In this document: one piece after another, positions 26,430-39,100 of the stretch
How positions within the stretch are numbered: the first letter of the stretch is position 1
Layout: each line of letters starts with the position of its first letter
Source of the DNA: Anas platyrhynchos
Taxonomy: Eukaryota; Chordata; Aves; Anseriformes; Anatidae
Reading direction: 5' to 3'
DNA length: 64,000 bases
Assembly: GCF_047663525.1 (NCBI RefSeq)
Contig: NC_092591.1
Location: 26,073,001 to 26,137,000, forward strand
The notes under the pieces: generated by a model
Seen by the model: only the letters and a program-made list of their open reading frames with translations
Databases searched by the model: none
Told to the model about the DNA's origin: nothing
Program-made: the position numbers and the translations under genes

Positions 26430-28579
26430 CCCAGAAAGAAATCTTAAAGGTTCAGTCATGTTTCACCAAGACCACACAGAGAAATAAAAGCATACACAAG
26501 TGTCATAAGGCTGACATTTCCAGGAAATATCAGGCTTAAGGAATACATGCTGTGTTTTTGATTAAATCGTAGACTGTAAATCCCACGCTGATTTCCTGCA
26601 GCTGTGTCACGCAGCTGAGCTACGCGCATGCTACAGAACCACCAAAGGATTTCCAGGCATCAGGCAGTTACCAGCAGCACCACCAGGAAGTACACAGCAC
26701 CCAGAGCATCTTGGCTGCAAGCCCCCGAGGTAAAACATTGGCTACTTGGTCTTAATGCCAATGGCTGCTGTGCTGCTGACCTATAAGGGCCTTGTTTCTG
26801 AAGAACTTCCTTAGGAATAATTAAGTACCCTAAAAAAAGAGCTCAATAAACCATTTTAAAGGGGTTTTTGGACAGAATTGTCATAGGTATAAACTGAAGA
26901 AAACAGGCCTCATTTAGCTAACACTAACATTGAGAAGTGCAAACCCACCTGATACAGGTAAAAGCACAGAAGATTTTGGCTACTTAAATGCACTCTGCAC
27001 TGACCACATTCTCTCTGTACCACTTCTCCTTGCCCTCAAAAAACAGACAAAAAACACACTTCTTCCCACATTATCAATTGATAAAATTGATAATGTGGGA
27101 AGAAGGGAAAAAAAAAAAAAAAAGTAAAACAAAAAACGTAACAAATTGAACCTGTCAGTGGAAGACAGCATAGATTTTGAAAGAGTGAAAATTTTAGTAC
27201 TTCCTCATCCCTTACCACTTGATGGGGTTGGTGAGCTGGCTATGCAGGCCTTGGCTTAGAAATTTCTAACAAAATGTTCCATGAACTACATGTATAAATA
27301 GCTGATTTTTAGTCTTAAAACACACACAGTGAGATGTGCCAACAACTGAGTGTTTTTAGAAAGTTTAAGAGCTTGTTGTTACAAGATACCTAAGCTAAGT
27401 TCCACAATATTTATGCATTAAATGTTTTCAGATTACATCAATTGCATTTCAACTAAATATACTAGATATTTTGTTATGAGAAAGATGAACAGATCATCTT
27501 GCTCCATGTGATCGTCAAAAACAAACAGCATCTCCTCTGAAGCACAGTTACATATATATGTGTGTGTATATCATTGTCTATACATATACAGAAAGATATT
27601 TTTTGTCACAAAATGATCTATTTCCCTTTCACATAGTGTAGGTCAAGAAATAGTATGCCCAACATCTTTTTCCTTTTGGTGCTCTACTGATTTTAATCCT
27701 ATTTGTAGTTTAAAACAATGCTACTGAGGCTTGAAATGTTTTTCTGTAGCAGTGCAAAAGATAGAAAAGATGAACAAGAAGTTGACAATGTCTGTACTTG
27801 AGAAGATTTTTGTCTTTTGAAGCCCCCTTATACTTCATGACAGAGTGAGCGAACCATTACCTGTCAAAATATAACAAAGATATACAGCACATATCAAATA
27901 TGGTTTGCATAAAAATAGAACAGTAAGTCATGTTATAAAGAACAAAAGCAATTATAAAATCCCTTCTCACTCCTCTCCTATCACATGCACATAAGTGACC
28001 ACATGTAAGAAGGAAAGCCATAGCTTGGAATTGTAGTAATGAAATGGAGAGATTCCAGCTGTTTGATCACTAAGACATACTGCTATGCTTATTACCTGCC
28101 ATGTTAATACAAATAACGTTTATTCTAAATAAAGAAACCACACTCACCATGCGTCAATCCAAGCTGCAAAGTTTGTACAAATCAAAGCTCTGCACCACAA
28201 GAGATCAGATTAGAAACAGCTTTAGAAATAATCGATTGCAACTACTGTGGTGCATAATACAGGGGAGAAAAGAGGAAAGAGGTGAACCACAGCCCCAGTA
28301 CACCCTAAATGCAAATGGATTTAAGCTCTTTGGGAACCAAAACATTTTTGACAGTGTTTAATTTTGATTTTATAAGCAGTGCAGATTATTGCTTGCATAA
28401 AATATTACAGAAAAAGTTTAGATACACATCTATACATAGTCTCAAATTTTGAGAGAAAATGCAAGTCAAAGGCCTTTAAAAAGATTTACACTTTCTGAAA
28501 ACAACTTTTGATTTAGGATTTGTTACATGAGCAACTCCAACAGGACTAGAAAACCAAAAAGCAAAACAAAATACAAGAC
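26430..28579. other. Intergenic stretch next to the BRMS1L 3' end
   Basis: This is AT-rich DNA with the 27,059 hairpin as its only distinctive structure. No gene was seen. Confidence 0.65.
27059..27105. repeat. Perfect 21-bp-stem inverted repeat (hairpin)
   Basis: The left arm 27059-27079 (CTTCTTCCCACATTATCAAT then T) is the exact reverse complement of the right arm 27085-27105, with a 5-nt loop (gataa). An A-run follows at about 27,107-27,123. No transposon family was recognised. Confidence 0.95.
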
Positions 28580-30029
28580 ATCCACTACCACCAATGATTT
28601 ATTTATATACTAAGTTAAAAAATACGAATATTTTATTACAAAAAGTTTATCAAACAACTGTATACATACAGTTCATATTGGTAAAAGCCAACGTCAATTG
28701 ATACTTTATATACATTTGATTACTAATGTCATACACTTGTAGAAAAGCATCACTCAGCAGAAACCGATTTGGCATTTGGAAAGTAGTTACTACCCTGCAG
28801 TAAAAGAGAAAACTAATATAGGAATAAACCATTTTTATGTTACAATAAAAATACTTATTTGCTGTGATCCTTTAAACCAAATGGATGCTTTCTTTCTCCA
28901 AAGAGAGTCATCATAAGTGGAGATTAAAGTGCATATAACCAACATATTAAAAAATTTTCAACAATCCCATCTAACATTTTAGATGTTCCAAGCACATCAC
29001 AGTAACATTAAGGATTTAGGACCTTTCTCCGTGGCTTAAACAATAAGATTCAAGAGAAATTTAGCTTTAAAAACTGCATTAAATAATTCTGGTGTACGAT
29101 AAGACAAAATAGGTTACAGAAATTTGGAAAATTGTGTTTGGTGAAAAAGTTGGTGTAAATTTGCCCACCTAAATGATTTCTGGGGAGATGTTTTCCTTTT
29201 GAAAAAAAAAAAAAGAATTCATAGTATTCCACACAACATGGACCAAATAAGTAGAGCATGCAATAATATTTACATAATTGTCACAGCAGCCATCCTCTGT
29301 AGGCTGCATATAACACGTTGGAGCAACACTGTCTACTTTATGCATAAATTTTGCTGGTAATCTGGGTGAGAAGAAAAAAAATCACCAATAATTTGTTTAC
29401 TACAGACGGGGGTCCTAAGCTAGAAAAATGCTCCTGAAAAATTGTAACTCAAAATATTGGCTTTGTCTCATTATAAGCAAGATAGTAAACCTTACAAAAT
29501 ATAACGCAGTTAGAACTAGCAGAGCTGTTGAGGGCAGATTTTAATAAATCAATCCACTTTGGATAAAAGAACGCTTATGCATGTTACAATCTATTCAAAA
29601 GCAACAGCTGAACAAGCTAAATTTACATCCACAAGAGAAGTATGACAACGTTCACTGAAAACAAAGTGAGTTGCTGGTAACTGTGGTTATCATTTTTAAT
29701 CACACAAACTGGTCAACAATGAATTTATTTTTTTTTTAATTTCATTTTTACAAATATGACTATTAATGAGAAGTTCTGAGCCATTACATTTGAAGAGCGT
29801 ACTTCATACCTTAGGCACTGGACCCAATTTAGAGGTAAAACTGTCAACATGATTTAACATCCTCAGGTTTCTGAAGGCCATCCATATGAAGTTTACATAC
29901 AGCACTACAAATACACATCAGATACTGCTGTAAATTTATAAGGAATACAAAACACTATTAAATACAACTTTCATCCCATGGCACATCAAGCATGGCAATA
30001 CCACTTGTTTCATTTCTGGTTAGCAATAG
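28580..30029 (-). other. BRMS1L: BRMS1L probable 3' UTR
   Basis: About 1.45 kb of non-coding AT-rich DNA follows the stop codon on the minus strand. AATAAA hexamers occur at 29724-29729, 28632-28637 and 28598-28603. The last is followed by a GT-rich stretch (TGGTGGTAGTGGATGTCTTG), which suits a cleavage site near 28,580. The extent is inferred, because no transcript data are visible. Confidence 0.45.
28598..28603 (-). terminator. Candidate BRMS1L distal poly(A) signal
   Basis: This is an AATAAA on the minus strand, with a second AATAAA about 34 nt upstream in the transcript. A G/T-rich downstream element follows within about 5-30 nt. This combination makes it the best of the visible candidates. 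Confidence 0.4.
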
Positions 30030-30153
30030 TCAGTTGTGGTTATGCTTTATTGAATATTTTCCTTTCTGTAGCTGAGAAATATATAGCTTGGACTTGCTTC
30101 CATCCGGTCTTTTGAACCAAACTTCATCATGGTTAATTGTTGTAATTATGGCA
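30030..30153 (-). CDS. BRMS1L: BRMS1L coding exon 10 with stop codon
   Basis: This exon encodes [20 protein letters not shown], then [10 protein letters not shown] and a basic tail ending in TGA at 30032-30030. The acceptor is ttctgtag|T; the length is 124 nt including the stop. The coding sequence itself holds an AATAAA (at about 30,046) within the codons for SIKH. Confidence 0.95.
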
Positions 30154-33100
30154 CTACAGAAAATGAGGGAAGAAGGGTCAGGGAGAGAAAAATAGGAAAT
30201 ATTTAGACATCTTAGAAGTAATTAAATAACCTCAAAACTGCAGCTGTATTTCTGTACTCTAAATGAAAGTATGCAGTAGGTATAAACGCAAGCAGAATTC
30301 TTTAGTAACTGCACATCTTCAATAAAGGCAGTTGATTTTCCAGCTGTTTTCTTCTCCTGCTATAAGAAAACCCTCATAGTATCTACAAATATTTTAACTG
30401 TTTAAATGAATAGTCACCCACAGTAAACAGATTACCCATAATAAAAAACAGATCTGCTGGAAAACATATCCAGAAAAAAGTTAAACAGTCTGAAACTCAA
30501 GACAGACAGGAGGAAAAGAAAAAAAAGCCCAATTGAATTTAATTGAATCATTCTTACATGAACTTTGCTTTTATCCTTTTTGCGGTAAACCTTAAGACAA
30601 ATACTGAAAAAAATAACTTTTCCAAATATAATTGATGACAAAAATGGCTTAAAAACAGAGAGTAAAACAGTTAGTGGAAGAAACATCCATCACATACAGC
30701 ATGTAACAAAACTCCCTGCGGGAAACTCTTTGGCATTAACAGTTGCTGAAATCTTGAAAGGCTGGGGAAATTCCACTGTATGCTAAATGACAGAGCTTTT
30801 GGCCACTGTGAGACACGGGGCGCTAGGAAGATTTTTTTTTGATTTAGTACAACTGTTATACTGTGCAGAACAACTTCAGAATTCTTTGAATTTCAGAAAT
30901 AATATAATTTACTAAAACACCTTTGTTTCAGCGCTGAAAAAAAAAAAAAAAACACACCTTTGTTTCAGCACTGAAAAAAAAAAAAAAAAAATCTGCTCTC
31001 CCTCACCAGGGAATGAAAGAAACTGACTGTTTTACAGTAAACTACTGCTATATAAAATCAAAGTTTCCCAATTCATGCTTATTTTCCTTAAGGAACAATA
31101 TCTGTCTTACCTGGGTAGCAATACTTATTTAATCAACACTCTGCTCTTAGACTGATTTATCCCATTCAGTAGAATTTAACATATACTTTTAAAGTATACT
31201 TTTAAAGTATATGTTATGTGTTTTTTTAAAATATACTTACTCTACGGAATTGACAAATATGATCCACATAGAAAAAATAAATTTAGATATCGTAAACATT
31301 CAGCCAAATTTGCACTATCATATTTAGACCAGGGAGAAAGTTAATTATGAGAAGGAACACTGTTTAAAAAAAAACTTCTATTTGGTTTATTTCAGAGCAT
31401 CAATCAATCAACAGAAAAACAAAGCTTATCTTTAATAGCAGAAAATATTTTCCATAATTAAGTATTTTTCAGCTGGCCAACAGACCAAATCCTCAAAGGA
31501 ACAAAATCCCCACTTAAAAAAAAAAAAACACAATCCCAGGGTATTCAGAAATGAGCAAGAGCTGAAATCTTCCAGTGAGATACCACCCTGACAAAACATC
31601 ACATCAGTGAAATTCAACCTTCACTTCTATCTCAGAAGCCAAGGGCTCAAACTTCTTTGATAATGCCTGCCTTCCAATGTGAACTAGTAAATGTTAGTAA
31701 GCTGGCACTACCTCCAAACAAGCTTTATTCTTCAATGCCATCATGCTATCTTTTGCTTTAACAGGACTGTACAGAGCTGTATAAAGTTAATAAATTTTAC
31801 CTTGTAGGACATTCATCTTTCTTATCGATGCATATCGTCTGTCCACGTCCATACCACTCTCCATCATAATAGAGCCTTCCTTCTTCAGATCTAGCACTAT
31901 GTAGATGTTTCTCTAATTTGACAGGTGCTGAAATGACCAATAAAAAGGGATTTAACATCAACTGGCAGAAGTCAGTAAAATTTATAAACACACTCAGTAA
32001 GTTATTTACACACAACACAGTTTTTCCATTGCCAGAAGTAGCCATTTTCTAGATAATTAACTCCAAATAGATGAAAATTAGAAGATAACTTTTTATTTCC
32101 AGTCAGATAAAAGTTACATTTCCATTTTCAGATAGAAGTTTTCTTCTCTCTGTGTATGAATTTTCACAAATGGGGTAATGCAATGTAGACAAGACTGCAA
32201 ATGGAAGACTCTGAAGTCTCTTTATCAATGCATTATCATAAAACGCATGTAAGTAATGCATTGCTGAAGAAATACACCACCTGCTTGTTTTCTCTTCCTT
32301 TTCCTCATTACTAAGCACCTCCACGTACTTGATTTTACCTAGGCTTAATGTGCTTCTCACCTCAGGCCAAATTATCGTTTACCACTCCTTTATCAGACCT
32401 CTATTTTTTCCAGAGTTGTAGCTTGCAGTGAACGTGAGCTGCTTTTAAAAAGCTCCCATAAGGTTTCTCAGTTTTCTGCTTCATGTTTTGTAAACATTAG
32501 CATAGCTTACCAATATTTATTGGTATAACCCACTTTTAGAACTCTAAATTTTTTAGTAGTCAAGCCACAATTATCAGCACTTGAAAGCAGGGAAAGGCAA
32601 AAAGCCACATCTGCCAGTTACCTCACCCCACCCTCCATCAGTATACCATGGCTAAGATAAATATGACCTGCCTAGATGCAGTTTGCATCACTGCACACAG
32701 CAAGTTCTGTCTTGTGAAACCAGACAATGTTTACTTACGTTCCGGCTTTACTCTGTGTGGCCCCAGCGTAGCCATTGCCTTGAAACACACACACAAAAAA
32801 AGTTCATCAGCAAACAGTCATTTTTCTTAGCTGTCAGCTTTAATTGGGTTGTGCGGTGTAGCTCAAGATACTTGCTTTTGCATGCAAAAACACAATCAGA
32901 ACAAATCTGAAAAGTGTGTTGAACAGTGACTCCGTAACTGAAACAGGGCTTGGGAGGGAGTGGAGAACCAATTTTTTTTAAATCAATTTTGATTTTATGT
33001 AACTTAAGTTTTCTAAATTAAATCTTCAGAACTAGCATTACGTAATTCTATCAAAAATGCAATATTGAATTAATTCTGATTCTGAAAAAAGTGCCATCTG

Positions 33101-36100
33101 AAGAAGTTACTCTTTAGATTCATATGCTATACTCACAAGCATTCTTCCATGTGAATTGCAGATCTCACACAGTAGTAAAGTAGGTGTAAAAAACAACTTT
33201 TTTTTTTTTTTTTAATGATTTCAATAAAAGGCAAAATCCCCATCAGATTCTAGCTTTAAATCATGTTACGCTATAACAAAGAAACTGAGGGAAAGCTATC
33301 TCGTGTCTATACCTCTGGTGTGATGGGTAGAGAAAACACTCAGACAGGCTTTCACATAGGAACCACATTTTGGTTCTTTAGGAAATATTTACAAGTATGG
33401 ATGGAAATAGACTCCCAGCAAGCTTTGAATTCTCAAAGTTGTTTCCTACTCCATAAACCGGAAAGCACCGATTTTTGCTGGATTACTATGGGATATTTTC
33501 CAACTGCAGATGCAAGGCAAGGATAGCATTTGGTTACAGGAAGTTATATGAACAATATGGTAAAGATCCCACATGATACTCTGTACCCAAAAGTTGGATT
33601 TATTTTTTTCCAAATATATTAACTCAAAGAAATTTATCTTCCTGTAAACCCTGGTCCTCTTATAATCTGGGAAAAAAATAGTTATACTTTATACAAAAAA
33701 AGTTGTAATCAAAGGCTGAAGAAGTCTTCATAAAATAAACAATTTACTACCAGAAAACATACTAAATGATATTTTTTTTGTTGTTGTTTTGTTTTGTTTT
33801 TTAATTAAAACAGAATCCTATCAAACTATCAGAGTCTGACATAGTTGAGTAGAAATTTTGAGAAATCTTATCTCTATCACAGAAATTGTGGTCTACACAT
33901 TTTAGAGATAAGCTCTTCCTTTCCCTTACCAGATTCCTCTGCATGATTTGGGTAGAATCAAAAAAAGTAGCAATAACATAGCTTGAACAGAAAACATTAG
34001 CTGACCAATGAAGAAATGAAAATCTGCTTTAAGTCTTGATTGTATTTAAAACACATTTAAGTATTTTTAAGAGGCAAAAGGAACAGTCAAGAATCCACAC
34101 AAAACCCAAAGGAAGCTACTGGCATTCAACTTTTCATCTTACTTTCCTTATTGTCGTCCAATCTTCAAGAATATCAAGGTCTTGTAACATATAAACTATA
34201 TAAGGGCGTGGAAAAGTTAAGGAAAACTCAGAGATAATACAGTGATAATAAAAACACTCTGAAGATTGTAGAAAGATATTAACACTTGTTCTGCCAATCT
34301 CTCACACAAAATACCTACGTGAAGTGAAAGTAATAATAAATGCATCTTTGAATTATGCAACCCAGAACCATAGAATAGCTTGGGTTGTAGGAAACCCTAA
34401 AAGCCATGCCTGAAATTGCTGGGCTTTTAGACCTATTACTATGTTAATATTTTCTGTTAAATGGCAAGGTATTTCATGGTCCACAGAAGCAAATGCTGTT
34501 TGTCTTGACCTTCTAAAGACAACGAAGACTGAGAGCTAAAGGAATGCACTTTCACACAACCTGGCACTGAAATTTCCAAAAGCAGTTAAGAAACTAAAGA
34601 AGGCATTTGTAATCTGTATTGATTAACAGCATTCAGCTTTTAAGCACTAGTTAAAAAACATCCCCACTAAACCGGATATATGATGCACTTTAAAGGAAGA
34701 TCAGTTGTTATTAGTACAAGTCATCCATTTGGGACTGTTCTGATAAATCAATTAGGACAGGTACAGAAAAAGAGAAAAGATAATACAAATAATATAAATA
34801 CAGAAACAAAATAAACATTTTAAAATAGAAAATGACCATTCTGTCAAAAACTTCTTTCCTCACACTTTATCCTCCCAGTTTGTCAGAAAACCTTGCAAAA
34901 GTAACAGGATTTTTTTCAGCACCTTAGCAATAAAAATTGCATGTATGCCACACAAGAAAAAAGTCCTTTCCTAACTTGTAATAACTATTTAAGCCTCTCT
35001 GCTCTAAGCCCCTTCTCCCAACTTCCTTGCTTTCCAGAAGAAGAGCTGGACCAAGCATGCTTCAAGATACATTCTTCATTATGTACAGGGCATTCCTTAA
35101 TATGCACAGTGCCTAATTCAGAACTCTGACGTCCTTCCTTTCCAACCAACCACTTTGGAAAAATGATGGCAAATACTCACCAGATACCCAAAACATGAGA
35201 CAAATTACTTCTATTTTCTTAAGAGTTAGAAAAGTCAAATATGAAACTAGTAGTTAGAGATTCTTCATTTCAATTTTCAACTATGTTTCTCTAATCTGAA
35301 TTAGAACATTTGTCATTCCAAAATCAAATTTGAGAATGCATCACCACTTCAACTTGTCAACAATGACATATGTACTAAAAGTACCTATAAAGCAGTGAAT
35401 GCTACCAGGAAGAACAGCAACTTCAGTAAAAGGATATCTGATACAACAACAGGTTTCTTTTTATCTGGACTAAACGGATCCTTCCTTTTCTTCCGGGACT
35501 GTAGCTCATCATTCCATAATTCTGAAAAGACATAGTAAAAATATGTTATGAATCAGAAATATGCACTTCTAGCTCTTCTTACAGTAAAAAACACTGTCCA
35601 GAAATGAGAAATACCAGATTTTCTGGTGAGATGCTGTGTCTGAACAGAATGAATGATTATGCGGTCACAGATTAATATTCTCAAAACACACAATGGATGC
35701 TGACAATTACTCGACTCAAGTTTGATTAAAGCTTAAATTCAAACCCACCTCCCAAAGCCTACACTGTAGTTCTGAACAGAATACTACTGAATAACCTGAA
35801 ATATTATGAGTACTGTCAACTGACTAATCAGTAGGTACAACAATATTAAAACAAAACAAAAACTTTTAATTTCCATTCACCTGAGGTAATATCAATGCTA
35901 TGCCTGTCTTCTTCAAGTCTTCTAATCTTCTCTTCTAATTCACTTTGTACAGTATCATACAACAGAAGCTTTTCACTCTAAAAGAAAAAGAAATTAGGCA
36001 TTTATACATGACTAAGTTCTATCATCTAAACATACATAAGAACTATTCAAAGGCTCAGTGGAAGGAAAGAACTGATTTGAGATTAAAAAAAAAATAATTC

Positions 36101-39100
36101 AGAAGCAGTAAAGCATACAACATATCCCCATATCCATTTCCTTAGCACAAGATCCTGGTTTCTCAAAGACAGCACATTCACTGGCATAAGCATAAATACA
36201 GTCATCAAATATCAGAACCAAGAATAACTTAGTATATAAAGCACACAGCTAGATCTCCAGAACAGCTACTTGTATTTTGACACAAATACAGTATTTTCAT
36301 TTTGGGTAGCAAAGATTTATTCACGATGAGTTACTGTAAAGTGTTAAGCTCTTCTCCACCTTTCTTTAAAGATCAAATAGGCTGATGCTTTCATGGAAAG
36401 TCCTTTATTAACTTACCTCCAATATTAACAAGACTGTAGTCATTGATAGAGAAGTATCATCTACTACTACAGAATTTATAATTGCCTATTTTCAGAGAAC
36501 TGAAAAATACCTACTCACAACAGGTAATTATGCACACAAACTAATGGTCTAGAAAATTGTGAAAGCAAAACTGTGTACGTTAAAGCTGAGAGAAACATGT
36601 TAAAACTGCTTTAGAAAAGTATGCTAGTTCAGCCTTTCAAAATATAATTTCTGATCCAAATAGATTAACACAAACCTTCATTCTTTTTTATATACGAAGT
36701 GCTAAAAACACACCTAAGATAAATGGTAACACTTCGGTGTGAACTTTCTACGGAACATGGTAGTCTACCCTCTCTTCCATCTCTAAGCATTTGACAATGA
36801 GAAAATCAACTTTGTAGTACAACTGCTCTCAATTATAATTCACCATATAGGACTGATACCAAAGTTACACAGTACCTATATAGATGAGTTAGCCTTTTAA
36901 CGGCAGCTTCTGAACACACTAAATACACTAAAACAGTAACTCCAATTTAAGCTAAGTTCCAAGCTTCAAGACAATAAATTTACTGCATAAAATTTGCACA
37001 CTTCCTAAAACACAAGTAGGAAACACAGCCAACTGTTAACTATTATTATTACTTTAAAGTTCATTTTCACTGAGCAGCATCTCTAACTACTCTGGAAAAC
37101 AGAGACTTGGACTTATAGGGGAAAAAAAAAAAAAAAAAGAGGCCGTTTAAGCACCCCAAGTATCTAGGTATTAGGTACCACATTGCAACCAGAAGTTGCA
37201 GTCCCTAGAGCCAAGTCAGTATATGTCTGCACCTCAACTGCTCCTGCCCACAGAACAGCATACCAAAAGAACCTTACTTTTACCAGCGTTCAAGTTAGAA
37301 TGCTAGTGTGAAGCAAAAAGAGGTATAAAGAAAACAAGGACTCCTATTGCAATAGATGGCTGTCATGTTTAACATTCCCTTCAAGTCACAAAGTACTTAC
37401 ACTCCAGAGACCTCCTTTCATATATTTTTCAACCCCTTGTTACTAAGAATAAAAATATTCCCCAATGGAATTGAAAAGACAAAAGCTTTCTTATATATAC
37501 CTGAAAGGTCAGATGAGTGTTATTTGTTCTGAGACGGTTTTAACATTAAATTATGTTTGTGTTTAGACCCCTGTTTTGCTGCAAGCACTCGGCGACAAAT
37601 ACAGTGTGAAAAGCTGTGATAGGCAACAGAGGCTGAATGGCTGTGCTCTAGTGTAACAATGATTTTACAGGCAGTTCTACTGACTTTGAAGAGCTTTCCC
37701 CCTGAGAGACCCTTATTGGATGGTGCATGTTTGAATTCTGAAGGTTTCACAGAAGCATAGCAGCAAAAGAAGCAAGAAGAACCACCTGAAAGAGGAATAT
37801 ATAGCCAAAGCAAATCATTCAGTTGTGGATGGGAAACCCTGCCAGTCTTACAGCATTCTGTCCAGCCACAGGAGAATTCACAGGAATGAAGAAAGTCAGT
37901 AGTGAGTAGTCCTACATTAGACCTTGAAGTAAACAAGAAAACAAGCAAAGAAGAAAACACTGTAATGGGGGGGGCTGAGGAGGACTATGATGCAAACCTC
38001 AGCATCTAAGCAGCTAGGATAGAGGATCAGACATACATGTACTTTAATTTTTGTACAACAGTATGCAGTATTTAGATACTTAAACAGAAACAGAAATGTT
38101 TATGCTCAAGGAGATAAATGTATTTTTCTCATAACTGCTTTTGAAATGACAACTCTTACCACCAGCAGACCAAGATATTTTAAAAAGACTTTCTAAGTCT
38201 TTATTATTACAAAAGTGTAGGGTACCTTTTGCTAAAATTATGGTAGATAAATTAGCTATTGTTCTTGGTAATCATTTCTTAAAAAAGCATAAAAAAAATA
38301 ATAAGAACCTTCTAATGAAAAATAAGAACTTAATTTATATTCAAATCTAAATCTATAAAGGCAATTTTGATATGCTTTGAACAAGCTTCAACATGGGCTT
38401 AAATATCACAAAACAAATGCATTAAATTAACAACTGCAGTAAGAAAAGTATGCACTGAACATGACACACAGTAAAGACAGATGAAATTAGCTATCAATAT
38501 AGAATAGCTAGCACAACCTCACAGTGCTGTCGAGAGGCTTGAATTTCACATTCATATTTGTTCTTCACAGATTCCAGACAAAGCTCTCTATAGATACCTG
38601 TAATCAAGCAAATAACAACAGTATTAATTTATTTAGCTGACATCTGATTTCAAAATTCTCTTTTAGAACTTCCTGCACATCCCAAAATAAGTACAAAAGG
38701 GAAAACACAGATATATTAATTTAGGCAATTACAGTGGCTAGCTCCTTTACAAAGTAAAAACAAGTACAAGTAATCTCTTAAATCTAAAGATCTGATGGAA
38801 AAAAAAAAAAAAAAAGCTATTTTCACTTTTTCCCCTATCAGTCAACAGATTATACCAGTTGTCATGCTAACCTTACAAAACAGGTCTACTTCCTATTTCT
38901 GATCAAATTATCCTGGATATCCTTACTTTTCAAATATGAGAAGTACTCGATGGCCTCTTCTATTTTCTAATTAGTATTTTAAATAACAGGGGAAGGGGTA
39001 TTAAACAGCTAGAAAACAGATTTTACAGATATTTGGAATGAGGCTTGCTTTACACAGCACACTATCAAATCACATCAATTAACAAGACTGTTCCATTCTT

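Larger units (their letters stand above)
30154..31800 (-). other. BRMS1L: BRMS1L intron 9
   Basis: This GT-AG intron runs from gtaaaa to ttctgtag. It contains a recent 37-bp tandem duplication with A-tails (30917-30991) and a 40-bp near-palindrome (31177-31216). No exon was seen. Confidence 0.85.

Noticed and set aside
37520..37960. 146-codon open frame on the minus strand in BRMS1L intron 4
   Set aside because: No recognisable domain, no splice signals tying it to the gene, and composition like the surrounding intron. Taken as a chance frame.
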